DNA of 64,000 nucleotides from Didemnitutus sp041906465 (GCA_041906465.1 JAYRJE010000005.1:248001-312000), one strand, 5' to 3'; shown: positions 17,505 through 27,167, counted from the first letter of the stretch. A program made the numbers and translations. Notes: generated from the letters alone by a model not told the origin.

Positions 17505-18869
17505 TCAGCGGCCGGCGACCAGTTCGTCGGGCAGGCCCATCGCGCGGCGGACGTTGGCCGAAGCGACATTGAAGCTGTAAAAAGCTTGGAGCTGGTTGAG
17601 GCGCGCGGTCGTGAGGTCGTTGCGCGCGGTGAGCACGTCGAGTTGCGTCGCCGTGCCGGCCGCGTAGCGGGCATCGGCGAGGCGAACGGCTTCCTCCGCT
17701 TGCTCGACGACCTTTTTCGAGGCCTCGGCCAGTTCGGTGGCTTCCTGAAGCGACGAGAGCGAGCGGCGGACGTCGACGGAAACGGAGAGCTCGGCCTCAT
17801 TGAGAGCGAGACGCGCCTGCTCCAACGCGGATTCGGCTTGGACGACGCGACCGCGGGTGGCGCGACCATCGAAGATATCCCACGTGGACTGCACGCCGAC
17901 TGTCACGCCATCGCGCGAGGCGGCAAAGTCGGAATAGCCCGGGCGCTTGCGCCAGTCGTAGGCGGCGTAGAGCGACAGGTCCGGATAGTAATTCGAGCGG
18001 CGCACGGTGACGACCTGATCGGCAACCTCCTCGAGCTTCTTCAAGCGCTGAAGATCCGGGCGGCGCTCCTTCGCGGTCGCGAGCGCGGAGGCAAGCTCGT
18101 AGCTGACCGGAGTGAACTCCAGCTTGCCGACGAACTCCGGGTATTTGGCGACATTGGAGCTGTCGCTGGTCACGAAACCGAGCGACTGGCGCAGGTCGTC
18201 GATCGCGAGGCGGTAGTTGTTGCGCGCGCTGATGAGCGCGGGCTGAGCGTTGGCGACGGCAACCTCGGCGCGGAGCACCTCGAAGTTGGAAACGGTGCCG
18301 GCTTCGAAGCGGTTCTTCACGTCCTGCAGCTGGCGACGGAGCAGCTCGACGTTTTGCTCCTGCACCTTGATGCGCTCGCGGGTGACGAGGACGTTGTAGA
18401 AGCGCGTGCGGACGTCGAGCAGCGCGGCGTCGATGACGGACTGCAACTGCAACACGGCAGCGTCGAGCGTGAGGCGCTGGGCCTTCACGGCAGCGGAGAT
18501 GCCGCCGCCCGCGAAGAGCACCTGACGCGCGGTGATATTGATGGACCAGGAGCGATCATCACCCGTCGACGAGATCTGCTGCGCATAGCCCGAATAGCCG
18601 GCGCTGCTGGTCACGTTCGGGATCTGCTGGGCGCGGACCTCGAGCACGATGCCTTCCTGCTGCCGGATGCGCTCCTTCGCCTGGCGGATGGCAAAGTTAT
18701 TATCCAGCGCGAAGGAGAGCGCGTAGTGGAGCGAAAGCTCGTCGGGCACCATGTAACCCGGGTCGGCTTTGCCGTCGGACTTGAAGGGCGTCGCCGGCAT
18801 GTCCGCGAGGAGCGGTTGCGCAAGCGCCAAGGTGGCGAGGGCGACGAGGGAGGACGGAACCAGTTTCAT
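17505..18869 (-). CDS. TolC-family outer-membrane efflux protein
   Basis: A 454-residue outer-membrane channel component. It has a signal peptide (MKLVPSSLVALATLALAQPLLA), then two repeats of long alpha-hairpin typical of the family, with VEQAEEAVRLADARYAAGTA and the preceding QEQNVELLRRQLQDVKNRFE as the two pseudo-repeat helices, and LNEAELSVSVDVRRSLSSLQ. It is the last gene of a MarR-adaptor-RND-TolC operon, 14 bases after the pump gene, and would complete the tripartite pump. The leader CTCCTCCATTCCC precedes the ATG. Confidence 0.9.
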   Translation of the reverse strand: MKLVPSSLVALATLALAQPLLADMPATPFKSDGKADPGYMVPDELSLHYALSFALDNNFAIRQAKERIRQQEGIVLEVRAQQIPNVTSSAGYSGYAQQISSTGDDRSWSINITARQVLFAGGGISAAVKAQRLTLDAAVLQLQSVIDAALLDVRTRFYNVLVTRERIKVQEQNVELLRRQLQDVKNRFEAGTVSNFEVLRAEVAVANAQPALISARNNYRLAIDDLRQSLGFVTSDSSNVAKYPEFVGKLEFTPVSYELASALATAKERRPDLQRLKKLEEVADQVVTVRRSNYYPDLSLYAAYDWRKRPGYSDFAASRDGVTVGVQSTWDIFDGRATRGRVVQAESALEQARLALNEAELSVSVDVRRSLSSLQEATELAEASKKVVEQAEEAVRLADARYAAGTATQLDVLTARNDLTTARLNQLQAFYSFNVASANVRRAMGLPDELVAGR

Positions 18870-18883
18870 GGGAATGGAGGAGC

Positions 18884-21800
18884 TTACTTGGCTGGAACCG
18901 CAACGCCAGCTTCCGGTGTGTCCAGAGCGGCAGCGCGGGCGCGGGCCTTGGCGTGGTCTTTGGCGATGAGCATGTAGAAGGCAGGAACGACGAACAGGGT
19001 GAACACCGTGCCGACGGCCATACCAACGACGAGGACCCAGCCAATGGAGTTACGCGAGGCGGCACCGGGGCCCTTGACGAAGATGAGCATCAAGTGACCG
19101 AACACCGTCGCGGCCGACGTCATGAGCACGGGGCGCAGACGAGTCGCGGCGGCGCGGCGGATGGCTTCGGCTTTCGCGATGCCCTCTTCCTGCAGCGTGT
19201 TCGCGAACTCGACGATGAGGATGCCGTTCTTCGCGATCAAGCCGACCAACGTGATAAGGCCGATCTGCGAATAGATGTTCAGCGAGGTCTGCCAGAGGAA
19301 GATCGGGATCATCGCGCCGAAGAACGCCAGCGGGACGGACCCGAGCAGAATGATGAACGGATCGCGGAAGCTGTTAAACTGCGCCGCGAGCACGAGGAAG
19401 ATCAGCACGAGCGCGAGCACCGCGGCTTTCCACAGCGCTTCGCCCTCGGTGCGCAACTGACGCGACTGGCCGCCATAGTCGATCGAGTAGCCCGGCGGCA
19501 GGATTTCCTGGGCTTTCGCCTCAAGCTTCTTAAGCGCGTTGTCGATGCTGGGACCGACGCCGGTGATCTTGACGGAGTTGAGCTGCTGGAAGCGATTCAG
19601 CGTGCGCGGCTGCACCGTGTGCTCGAGCGTCGCGATCGTGGACAGCGGGATGAGCTGACCCGCCGGGCCGCGCACGTGGTAGTTGAGCAATTGGTCGGCG
19701 TTGAGGCGCTGGCCGCGCTCGACTTGCGGAATGACGCGGTAGCTGCGGCCGTCGTTGACGAAGCGATTGACGTAGCCGCCACCGAGCATCGAGCCGAGAT
19801 CGCGCGCGACGTCGGAGAGGCTGAGGCCCATCGCGGCGACCTTGTCCTTGTCGATCACGATCTCCACCTGCGGAAGGTCGAACTTCAGGTCCGAATCCGC
19901 GAAGTAGAACGTCGGCGCCGCGTTGGGGTCGTTGGCCTCCGTGTTCGCGTAGAGCACGAGCTGGTTGGCGTATTCGAGCATTTCCTTGTGGTCGGCGGTC
20001 GAACGGATGACGAACTCGATCGGCAGCGAGCCGCCGGAGGGCAACGGATCCGGCGTCGTGATGACGACGTTCATGCCGGGGATCGCGGCGGCCGGGCCTT
20101 GCAGAGAGGCCTCGATGGCAAGGGAGCTGCGCTGACGCTCGGACCAAGGTTTGAGAAGAATGCCGGCGAAACCGAAATTGTTACCGGTGATCTGGAACGA
20201 CTGCGAATACTCCGGCACGCTCTCGAACATCTTCTGGACCTCCTTCGCGAAGATCACGTTGTGGTCGATGGTCGAGGTCGGCGACGGCAGCAGGATCGAG
20301 AACACGACGCCCTGGTCTTCCTTCGGCGCGAGCTCGCGCTGCGCGAACATGAAGAACACGGGGAGCAGCGCGGTGAGCAGCACGGCGATCGTGAGCGTCA
20401 CTGGCACCCAGCCGAGGCTGGCGCCGACGATCTTGTCGTAGCGGTTGCGGAGACGGTCGAAGAGGTGATTGATCGTGCCGGTAAGGCCGCGCTCTTCGGC
20501 ATCGCGGCCTTGGAGCAGGTAGGCGCTGAGCATCGGCGAGAGCGTGAGGGCGACGAAGCCCGAGACCATCACCGCGCCGGCGAGCGTGAAGGCGAACTCG
20601 CGGAAGAGCGCGCCGGTGAGACCGCCTTGAAAACCGATCGGCGCGTAAACCGCGGCGAGCGTGATCGTCATCGAAATGACGGGGCCAACGAGTTCGCGCG
20701 CGCCGAGGATGGCGGCGTCCACGGGCGATTTGCCCTCGCGAATGTGGCGCTCGATGTTCTCGACGACGACGATGGCGTCGTCGACCACGATACCGACCGC
20801 GAGCACGATCGCGAGGAGCGTGAGCAGGTTGATCGTGAAGCCGAGCGCCATCATGATGAACAACGCGCCGATGAGCGACAGCGGCATCGCCACGAGCGGA
20901 ATGAGCACCGAGCGGAAGGAGCCCATGAAGAGGAAGATCACGATGGCGACAATCGCCAGGGTCTCGGACAGCGTCTTGAGAATCTCGCCCAGCGCGTCGT
21001 CGATATACTTCGTGGCGTCGTAGGCGATCGAGGCCTTGAGGCCGGCCGGCAGCGCGCGCTCGATCTCGGGCATGGCTTCGCGGACGCGCTTGATCACCTC
21101 GACCGTGCTCTCGGTCGGAAGAACCCAGATGCCCATGAACGTGGCGGTCTTGCCGCCGAAGCGGACTTCCGAGTCGTAGTTCTCGGCGCCAAGCACGACG
21201 TCGGCGACGTCGGAGAGACGAACGATGGAGCCATTCTGCTCGGCCACGACGAGGCGTTTGAATTCCTCGACGTTCTTGAGATCCGTGTTGGCGACGAGCG
21301 AGACGGAGAGCATCGTGCCTTTGGTGGAACCGACGGCGGCGAGGGCGTTGTTGGCGGCGAGGGCCGAGCGCACCTGCGCCGGGCTGAGATTGCGCGCGGC
21401 GAGTTCGTCAGGCTTGAGCCAGATGCGCATCGCGAAGACGCGGCCGCCGAGGATGTCGGCCTTCTGCACGCCTTTCACGGCGGAGAGGCGCGGCTGCACC
21501 ATGCGGCTGAGGTAGTCGGTGATCTGGTTTTGATCGAGCGAGTCCGAGTAGAAACTCATGTAGACCGACGCGAACTGGTTGTCGGCGGTTTCCACGCTGA
21601 CGGTGGGAGACTCGGACTCGGGCGGGAGCTCGTTGCGGACCTGCTCGATCTTCGAGCTGATCTGGGCGAGCGCGGCGTTGGTGTCGTAGTTGAGCCGCAG
21701 GTAGACCTTGATCGTGCTGACGCCGGCGGAGGAGGTCGACTCCATGTAATTGATGCCGTCGACCTGCGCGATGACGCGCTCGAGCTGCGTGGTGATGTAG

Positions 21801-21991
21801 CCGCGCACCGTGTCGGCGCTGGCGCCGAAGTAGACCGTGGTGACGTTGACGACCGCGCTGTCGCTGCGCGGGTATTGGCGGGTGTTCAGCTGGAAATAGG
21901 CCACCACGCCGAGGACGAGGATGACGATGTTGACCACGAGCGCGATGACGGGCTTGCGGACGAACAGGTCGGTGAAACTTTTCGAGAGCAT
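18884..21991 (-). CDS. RND multidrug efflux pump, HAE1 type
   Basis: A 1035-residue inner-membrane proton antiporter resembling AcrB/MexF. It starts MLSKSFTDLFVRKPVIALVV with TM1, then the porter domain (QVDGINYMESTSSAGVSTIK), TM2-TM6 including the proton-relay Asp pair in GIVVDDAIVVVENIERH, a second porter domain, and the final TM block GLITLVGLIAKNGILIVEFA. It is probably a drug or small-molecule exporter with the adaptor encoded 61 bases upstream and the TolC gene 14 bases downstream. An upstream extension is possible but the ATG matches the family start; it is preceded by CTCCTCCTCCCAC, a pyrimidine-rich leader. Confidence 0.92.
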   Translation of the reverse strand: MLSKSFTDLFVRKPVIALVVNIVILVLGVVAYFQLNTRQYPRSDSAVVNVTTVYFGASADTVRGYITTQLERVIAQVDGINYMESTSSAGVSTIKVYLRLNYDTNAALAQISSKIEQVRNELPPESESPTVSVETADNQFASVYMSFYSDSLDQNQITDYLSRMVQPRLSAVKGVQKADILGGRVFAMRIWLKPDELAARNLSPAQVRSALAANNALAAVGSTKGTMLSVSLVANTDLKNVEEFKRLVVAEQNGSIVRLSDVADVVLGAENYDSEVRFGGKTATFMGIWVLPTESTVEVIKRVREAMPEIERALPAGLKASIAYDATKYIDDALGEILKTLSETLAIVAIVIFLFMGSFRSVLIPLVAMPLSLIGALFIMMALGFTINLLTLLAIVLAVGIVVDDAIVVVENIERHIREGKSPVDAAILGARELVGPVISMTITLAAVYAPIGFQGGLTGALFREFAFTLAGAVMVSGFVALTLSPMLSAYLLQGRDAEERGLTGTINHLFDRLRNRYDKIVGASLGWVPVTLTIAVLLTALLPVFFMFAQRELAPKEDQGVVFSILLPSPTSTIDHNVIFAKEVQKMFESVPEYSQSFQITGNNFGFAGILLKPWSERQRSSLAIEASLQGPAAAIPGMNVVITTPDPLPSGGSLPIEFVIRSTADHKEMLEYANQLVLYANTEANDPNAAPTFYFADSDLKFDLPQVEIVIDKDKVAAMGLSLSDVARDLGSMLGGGYVNRFVNDGRSYRVIPQVERGQRLNADQLLNYHVRGPAGQLIPLSTIATLEHTVQPRTLNRFQQLNSVKITGVGPSIDNALKKLEAKAQEILPPGYSIDYGGQSRQLRTEGEALWKAAVLALVLIFLVLAAQFNSFRDPFIILLGSVPLAFFGAMIPIFLWQTSLNIYSQIGLITLVGLIAKNGILIVEFANTLQEEGIAKAEAIRRAAATRLRPVLMTSAATVFGHLMLIFVKGPGAASRNSIGWVLVVGMAVGTVFTLFVVPAFYMLIAKDHAKARARAAALDTPEAGVAVPAK

Positions 21992-22052
21992 GTGGGAGGA
22001 GGAGTTGCGTGGACGCCACGGCGCGCGCGGCACTCAATTCCGGAGAGCCGGC

Positions 22053-23168
22053 TCAGGTGTTGGCCGGCTTCGGGTTCGCGTCGTTCGTCGGCTGGACGGT
22101 GTTGTTGATCTGCACGGGCATGCCGTTGCGCAGCTTGAACACGCCGGTGGAAACGACCTGGTCGCCGGCCTTGATGCCGGTGACGGCGACGAGGTCACCG
22201 CGCGTGGCGCCGAGCTGCACGAACTGCTGGCGAACGCCGAGGAATTCCTTCCCGTCCTTGCCCTTCTGTTTTTCCACGACGAACACGGAGTTGCCGTAGG
22301 AGGCGTAGGAGATGGCGGTGGCGGGCACGACGACGAGACTGTTGGACTGCGGCAGCTCGACTTCGACGCGAGCGAACATGCCGGCGCGGAGCTTCTCGTC
22401 CGGATTGGCCAGCGTGGCCTGAACGCTGATGTTGCGCGTCGCGGCATCGACTTCGGAGTTGATCGCCGTGATCTTGCCTTCGAACGGCTGCGGAAACGCA
22501 TCGATGCTGACGCGCACGGTCTGGCCGATCGCGAGATCGGGGAACTGGCGCTGCGGGACGTTGAAGTTGGCGTAGATCGGATCGAGCTTCTGCAGCGGCA
22601 GCAGCGCGCGGCCCTTGGAGATATACTGGCCGAGATTCACGAGGCGGATGCCGACCCGGCCGTCGAACGGAGCGCGCACGTGCTTCTTGGCGATCTGCGC
22701 TTCGAGCGCGGCGACATCGGCCTGGGCCTGGCGCGCGGTGGCGTCCGCGGCGTCGTATTCGGACTTCGAGGTGGCTTGCTGGCCCCAGAGCTCCTTGGCG
22801 CGCGTCAAGTTGACCTGCGCGAGACTGGCGCGGGCTTGGGTAGCTTTGAGCTGCGCCTCCTCGACGGACGTATCGAGCTCGACGAGCAGGTCGCCGGCCT
22901 TGACGGCCGTGCCGCTCTCCGCACCGATGCGAACAATCGTGCCGTCAGCATCCGCGCTGATCGTCACGCCCTCGACCGGTGCGAGCGTGCCGATCGCGCT
23001 CAGCGTCGGATGCCATTGCACGGCCTGCGCCTCGACCGTCGCCACGGCGGCGGGCGGGTGCGAGTGGTCCTGCGAGGACATTTCTTTGATCTGCGCCGCC
23101 TTGACGACGACGAGCAGCGCGACGACGGCCGCGAAGCCGGAGAGAGCGATGACAAACTTCTTGAACAT
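22053..23168 (-). CDS. RND periplasmic adaptor (membrane fusion protein)
   Basis: A 371-residue HlyD/AcrA-like adaptor. It has an N-terminal membrane anchor (FVIALSGFAAVVALLVVVKA), the lipoyl half-motifs DADGTIVRIGAESGTAVKAG and KKHVRAPFDGRVGIRLVNLG, a coiled-coil hairpin between them (EEAQLKATQARASLAQVNLT onward) and the beta-barrel region. No lipobox Cys is seen, so anchoring is by the TM. A His-rich patch SSQDHSHPP sits just after the anchor. It lies between the MarR gene (33 bases upstream) and the pump gene. Confidence 0.9.
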   Translation of the reverse strand: MFKKFVIALSGFAAVVALLVVVKAAQIKEMSSQDHSHPPAAVATVEAQAVQWHPTLSAIGTLAPVEGVTISADADGTIVRIGAESGTAVKAGDLLVELDTSVEEAQLKATQARASLAQVNLTRAKELWGQQATSKSEYDAADATARQAQADVAALEAQIAKKHVRAPFDGRVGIRLVNLGQYISKGRALLPLQKLDPIYANFNVPQRQFPDLAIGQTVRVSIDAFPQPFEGKITAINSEVDAATRNISVQATLANPDEKLRAGMFARVEVELPQSNSLVVVPATAISYASYGNSVFVVEKQKGKDGKEFLGVRQQFVQLGATRGDLVAVTGIKAGDQVVSTGVFKLRNGMPVQINNTVQPTNDANPKPANT

Positions 23169-23201
23169 GGGAGGTCGTGGTTAGGTTCGTGGAAAAATGA
23201 T

Positions 23202-23777
23202 TCAGGGCGTTTTCGAGGCCGGCGTATGCGCCGGAAGCGACGAAACGTGGTGTTGGATCTTACCGAGTAGACGAACGAGAGTCTTTCGTTCGGACTCGGT
23301 CAGCGCCCCCATCACCTCGCTGGCGCCGCGAAAGTGATCGGGCAGAAAACGCGTCAGAAAATTCTCCGCCTTCCTCGTGAGGCGGACGAGCAACATGCGA
23401 CGATCAGAGGGATCAGGCTCACGAACCACGTAACCGTCGCGCTCAAGCGTATCGATGAGCCCAGTCATGGTCGCGCGGGTGACCCCGGCCGCATCGGCGA
23501 GTTCGGCCGGCGTGCGAGGGCCGCACGGCGGCTCAGTGATCGGAATATCGCCGGCGCGCGGCTCGGAGCTGCGCCAGAGGAGCATCAGCACACCGAAGCG
23601 GCCTTGAGAAATCCCATGAGCGGCCAGGCGAAGCTCCGATAGTGCAAAAACATCATCCGCCGTGCGGAGCAGATGCAGGTAAGCCTCCGCTGCGGTCGGG
23701 TCCAGCTCAGGAAACTCCCGCGACGCCTCGAGGAGGCATTCGTAGCGGGGCAGATCCTTGAGCATCAGATGCGGCAT
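23202..23777 (-). CDS. MarR-family transcriptional regulator
   Basis: A 191-residue winged-helix protein likely controlling the efflux operon it heads. The winged helix is visible as RTPAELADAAGVTRATMTGL followed by IDTLERDGYVVREPDPSDRR, the latter being the classic MarR wing. The N-terminal 35 residues (ECLLEASREFPELDPTAAEA) and a Pro-rich insertion EPPCGPRTP before the recognition helix are somewhat unusual. An inverted repeat ATTAG-CCTC-CTAAT lies 26-39 bases upstream and is the likely operator. Confidence 0.88.
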   Translation of the reverse strand: MPHLMLKDLPRYECLLEASREFPELDPTAAEAYLHLLRTADDVFALSELRLAAHGISQGRFGVLMLLWRSSEPRAGDIPITEPPCGPRTPAELADAAGVTRATMTGLIDTLERDGYVVREPDPSDRRMLLVRLTRKAENFLTRFLPDHFRGASEVMGALTESERKTLVRLLGKIQHHVSSLPAHTPASKTP

Positions 23778-23802
23778 GGCGAATAAAGTAAGGGGGCTGA
23801 CG

Positions 23803-23816
23803 ATTAGCCTCCTAAT
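23803..23816. promoter_or_regulatory. SlyA/MarR-like operator upstream of marR-type gene
   Basis: ATTAGCCTCCTAAT, an inverted repeat with half-sites ATTAG and CTAAT separated by four bases. It matches the TTAG-N4-CTAA pattern known for SlyA sites. It lies in the expected promoter region of the MarR-efflux operon, so autorepression is a reasonable inference. Confidence 0.5.
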
Positions 23817-23913
23817 GATTTTCGCAAGGGGAGTTTTGTGAAATCTAGGCGAACGGCTAAGTCATAGGGGAAAACCGCATGGTTCGGCCCGGCGTGCTCC
23901 GGTAGCGGACACG

Positions 23914-23940
23914 AAAAAGCCCGCACGAAAGTGCGGGCTT
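23914..23940 (-). terminator. Rho-independent terminator after transketolase
   Basis: On the minus strand AAGCCCGCAC, loop TTTC, GTGCGGGCTT, then TTT: a 10-bp perfect stem 32 bases past the tkt stop codon. Confidence 0.85.
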
Positions 23941-23971
23941 CAACGAAATACCGTGCCTAAGCGGGGCCAGC

Positions 23972-25963
23972 TTACAGCGACTGGGCGGCGGCGACGACGG
24001 AATCGGTGGTGATGCCGAGTTCCTTCATCGCGATGTTGCCCGGCGCGCTGAGGCCGAAGCGATCGATGCCGACGACCTTGCCGTCGAGGCCGACATACTT
24101 GTGCCAGAGGCCGGTGACGCCCGCCTCGATCGCGACGCGTTTGCGGCACGACGGCGGGAGGACGGAGTCGCGGTATTCCTGCGACTGCGCGTCGAAGCGC
24201 GCGAACGACGGCATCGACACGACGCGCACGCCGGCGCCGAGCTGCTTCGCGGCCGCGACGGCCCACTGCAGTTCGCTGCCGCACGAGAGCAGGATGTGCG
24301 TGAGCGGTGCGGTTTCCTGCACGGCGACGTAGCCGCCCTTGAGCACGCCTTCGCGGCGCACGTTGACGGGGATGTCGTTGAGCATCGGCACCGCTTGGCG
24401 CGTGAGCGAGAGGAGCGTGGGACCGTTGACGTTCTCGAGCGCCGCGGCGAAGGCGCCGGCGGTTTCCTCGGGATCGGCGGGGCGGATGACGTCGAGATTC
24501 GGAATGACGCGCAGGCCGGAAACGGTTTCGACCGGCTGGTGCGTGGGGCCGTCCTCGCCGACGCCGATCGAATCGTGCGTGTAGATGTAGACGACCGGGA
24601 GCTTGGCCAGCGCCGCGATGCGCATCGAGGGGCGCGAGTAGTCGGCGAACACGAGGAACGTCGCGCACGAGGTGCGGAAGAGGCCGTCGTAGGCGACGCC
24701 GTTGTTGATCGCGGCCATGCCGTGCTCGCGGATGCCGTAGCGGATGTTGCGGCCGGCGCGGTTGGCTTTGTCGAAATCCTTGTCGCTCGCGATGTAGTTG
24801 AGCGTGGAGCCGTAGAGGTCGGCCGAGCCGGAGACGAGGAGCGGGAGCGCGGCGGCGACGGGCTGGAGGACATCCTTGCCGGCGGCGCGAGTGGCGAGCT
24901 TGGCGTCGGTCGGGAACGCGGGGATCTTCGCGAGCACGTCGGCGGCGATCGGAGCGGCGGAACGCGATTCGAGGAGCGCCGCCTTTTCAGGATTCGCGGC
25001 GGCCCAGGCAGCGTAGGTTTTTTGCCACTTGTTGTAGGCGCGCTTCAGGCGGCTCTTGTGCGCCTTGAAATACTCGCGCACCGGCTCGCTGACAAAGAAG
25101 TGCTGGTCGGCCGGGAGGCCGAGGCCGGCGCGGGCGGCGTCGGCAAACTTCGCCCCACCCTCGCCGTGGCCCTTCGAGGTGCCCTGCACTTCGGCAATGC
25201 CTTTGCCGATGATGGTCTTCGCGATGATGAGCTGCGGACGGCCGGTCTTGGTCTTCTTGGCCTTGTTGATCGCCTTGGAGATGGCGACGAGGTCGTGGCC
25301 GTCGGTGAGCGTCTGCACGTCCCAACCGATCGCCTTGAAGCGCGCCGCGGTGTTCTCGCTTTGGGTCTTCTCCGCCATGGCGTCGAGGGTGACGTCGTTG
25401 GCGTCGTAGATGAGGATCAGGTTGTCGAGGCCCTGGTGGCCGGCGAAGGCGACCGCCTCCATCGCGACGCCTTCCTGCATGCAACCGTCGCCGGCGAGGC
25501 AGATGACGTGGTGGTCGAAGATCGCGTGCTCGGCGGTGTTGAAGCGCGCTTCGGCCATCTTGCCGGAAAGCGCGAAGCCGACGGCGTTGCCGATGCCCTG
25601 GCCGAGCGGGCCGGTCGTGCACTCGACGCCAGGCGTCTCGTGGAACTCGGGGTGGCCAGGGGTCTTGCTGTGGAGGACGCGGAAGTTTTTGACCTCGTCG
25701 AGCGAGAGGTCGTAGCCGCTGAGGTGGAGCCACGAGTAGAGGAACATCGAGCCGTGACCGGCGGAGAGGACGAAGCGGTCGCGATTGAGCCAGCGCGGCT
25801 CGTCCGGGTTGTGCACGAGCGCGTGGCCGTAGAGCACGGCGCCGATCTCGGCAGCGCCGAGCGGCAGGCCGAGGTGGCCGGAGGAGCACTTGTGCACGGC
25901 GTCGATAGCGAGGCCGCGGGCCTGCGCGCTGGCTTGAGCGAGGATTTCGGTGTTCAGCTTCAT
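23972..25963 (-). CDS. tkt: Transketolase
   Basis: A 663-residue thiamine diphosphate enzyme of the non-oxidative pentose phosphate pathway that moves two-carbon units between sugar phosphates. Visible: the N-terminal substrate motif HKCSSGHLGLPLGAAEIGAV, the ThDP/Mg motif GDGCMQEGVAMEAVAFAGHQ ending with the metal ligands in IYDANDVT, and in the middle domain RYGIREHGMAAINNGVAYDG with the catalytic Glu. The C-terminal domain is present. The ATG was chosen because the longer reading begins inside the rplS terminator hairpin. Monocistronic, with its own terminator. Confidence 0.93.
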   Translation of the reverse strand: MKLNTEILAQASAQARGLAIDAVHKCSSGHLGLPLGAAEIGAVLYGHALVHNPDEPRWLNRDRFVLSAGHGSMFLYSWLHLSGYDLSLDEVKNFRVLHSKTPGHPEFHETPGVECTTGPLGQGIGNAVGFALSGKMAEARFNTAEHAIFDHHVICLAGDGCMQEGVAMEAVAFAGHQGLDNLILIYDANDVTLDAMAEKTQSENTAARFKAIGWDVQTLTDGHDLVAISKAINKAKKTKTGRPQLIIAKTIIGKGIAEVQGTSKGHGEGGAKFADAARAGLGLPADQHFFVSEPVREYFKAHKSRLKRAYNKWQKTYAAWAAANPEKAALLESRSAAPIAADVLAKIPAFPTDAKLATRAAGKDVLQPVAAALPLLVSGSADLYGSTLNYIASDKDFDKANRAGRNIRYGIREHGMAAINNGVAYDGLFRTSCATFLVFADYSRPSMRIAALAKLPVVYIYTHDSIGVGEDGPTHQPVETVSGLRVIPNLDVIRPADPEETAGAFAAALENVNGPTLLSLTRQAVPMLNDIPVNVRREGVLKGGYVAVQETAPLTHILLSCGSELQWAVAAAKQLGAGVRVVSMPSFARFDAQSQEYRDSVLPPSCRKRVAIEAGVTGLWHKYVGLDGKVVGIDRFGLSAPGNIAMKELGITTDSVVAAAQSL

Positions 25964-26052
25964 GAAAATAAAGGCAGGAGGGGTGGGTAAAAAGTCGCAC
26001 TCAGCGAACACTCCGGCGGAGCGCCGTGCAAAATTCTTTTTTGTGCTAAAAC

Positions 26053-26081
26053 AAAAAAGCGAGCCATACATGGCTCGCTTT
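26053..26081 (-). terminator. Rho-independent terminator of the rpsP-trmD-rplS operon
   Basis: On the minus strand AAAGCGAGCCAT, GTAT loop region, GGCTCGCTTT, then TTT, about 25 bases after the rplS stop codon. Confidence 0.85.
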
Positions 26082-26105
26082 CGGGGAGAAAAACTGAAGG
26101 CGAAA

Positions 26106-26474
26106 TCAGGACTTCGCGGTCTCTTCGACGCGCTTTTCCTTCACCGCCATGGCCGCCTTGCCCGTCCGGTCGCGGAGGTAGTAGAGGCGGGCCTTGCCGG
26201 GCTCGGAGTCGCGCTCGACTTCGATCTTCTCGACGTTGGGCGAGTTGACCGGGAACACGCGCTCGACGCCTTCGCCGTAGCTGATGCGGCGGACGGTGAA
26301 CGTCTCGTTGATGCCGGTGCCCTTGTGGGCGATCACGACGCCGGCGAAAATCTGGACGCGCTCTTTGTCACCTTCGCGCACCTTCGTGTGGACGCGGACG
26401 CCGTCGCCGACCTTGAAAGGGGCCTTAGCGTGCTTCACCTGGGCGGCGGAGAGTTCTTGGACGATGGGATTCAT
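26106..26474 (-). CDS. rplS: 50S ribosomal protein L19
   Basis: A 122-residue large-subunit protein at the subunit interface. Family stretches are FKVGDGVRVHTKVREGDKER, IFAGVVIAHKGTGINETFTV, SYGEGVERVFPVNSPNVEKI and KARLYYLRDRTGKAA. Its ATG overlaps the trmD stop codon (ATGA), so it is translationally coupled to trmD. Last gene of the operon, followed by a terminator. Confidence 0.96.
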   Translation of the reverse strand: MNPIVQELSAAQVKHAKAPFKVGDGVRVHTKVREGDKERVQIFAGVVIAHKGTGINETFTVRRISYGEGVERVFPVNSPNVEKIEVERDSEPGKARLYYLRDRTGKAAMAVKEKRVEETAKS

Positions 26475-27151
26475 GGCTGCTGTTTCTTTAGTAAATCGGG
26501 TCGGACCTTGGCGGTTTTTTCCAACTGCTGCGCGTGCCGCCACTTCTCGATTTTGCCGTGATGCCCCTCGAGGAGCACTTCGGGCACGGACATGCCGCGG
26601 TAAACGGCGGGACGCGTGTAATTGGGAAAGTCGAGCAAGTTGCGGGTGAAACTTTCGGTGGTCAACGACTTTTCTTCACCGAGCACGCCGGGAATGAAAC
26701 GCGCCAGCGCGTCGATCACCACGGCGGCGGCGAGCGTGCCGTTCGTGAGCACGTAATCGCCGATGCTGATCTCCTCGTCGATGAGCGTGTCGCGGATGCG
26801 TTGGTCCACGCCTTCGTAGTGTCCGCTGAGGAAGATAAGGTGTTGCTCCTTCGCGAGCTGCTCGGCGCGCGCGGAGGTGAACGGTGTGCCGTCGGGTGTC
26901 AGGTAAATGCGGCGGCAACCCGGCGTCTGCAGCTCCTCAATGGCGGCGAAGATCGGTTCGCACTTCATGACCATCCCGGCTCCGCCGCCGAAGGGGCGGT
27001 CGTCGGTCGTCTTGTGCTTATCGGTCGCCCAGTCGCGCGTGTTGCGGACATTTATCTCAAGCAACTTCGCCCCACGCGCGCGGCCGAGCATGCTCTCGGA
27101 CAAGAAACCGTCGAGCATGGCGGGAAAGAGTGTGAGGACGTCGATGCGCAT
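26471..27151 (-). CDS. trmD: tRNA (guanine-N1)-methyltransferase
   Basis: A 226-residue SPOUT methyltransferase that makes m1G37 in tRNA. Visible motifs: MRIDVLTLFPAML at the start, DDRPFGGGAGMVMKCEPI, the cofactor-knot region FLSGHYEGVDQRIRDTLIDE and SIGDYVLTNGTLAA, and the C-terminal tRNA-binding part YTRPAVYRGMSVPEVLLEGH. The ATG was chosen over an upstream alternative because MRIDVLTLFP is the family N-terminus. It lies between rpsP and rplS; rimM, which usually precedes it, is absent here. Confidence 0.95.
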   Translation of the reverse strand: MRIDVLTLFPAMLDGFLSESMLGRARGAKLLEINVRNTRDWATDKHKTTDDRPFGGGAGMVMKCEPIFAAIEELQTPGCRRIYLTPDGTPFTSARAEQLAKEQHLIFLSGHYEGVDQRIRDTLIDEEISIGDYVLTNGTLAAAVVIDALARFIPGVLGEEKSLTTESFTRNLLDFPNYTRPAVYRGMSVPEVLLEGHHGKIEKWRHAQQLEKTAKVRPDLLKKQQP

Positions 27152-27167
27152 CGAAGCGTTGGGCTTA

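Noticed and set aside
18953..22108. Very long open frame (about 1050 codons) opposite the RND pump gene
   Set aside because: High-GC coding DNA often leaves the opposite frame open. The sequence is Arg-, Glu- and Asp-rich without any fold-like pattern, while the other strand encodes an obvious RND transporter.
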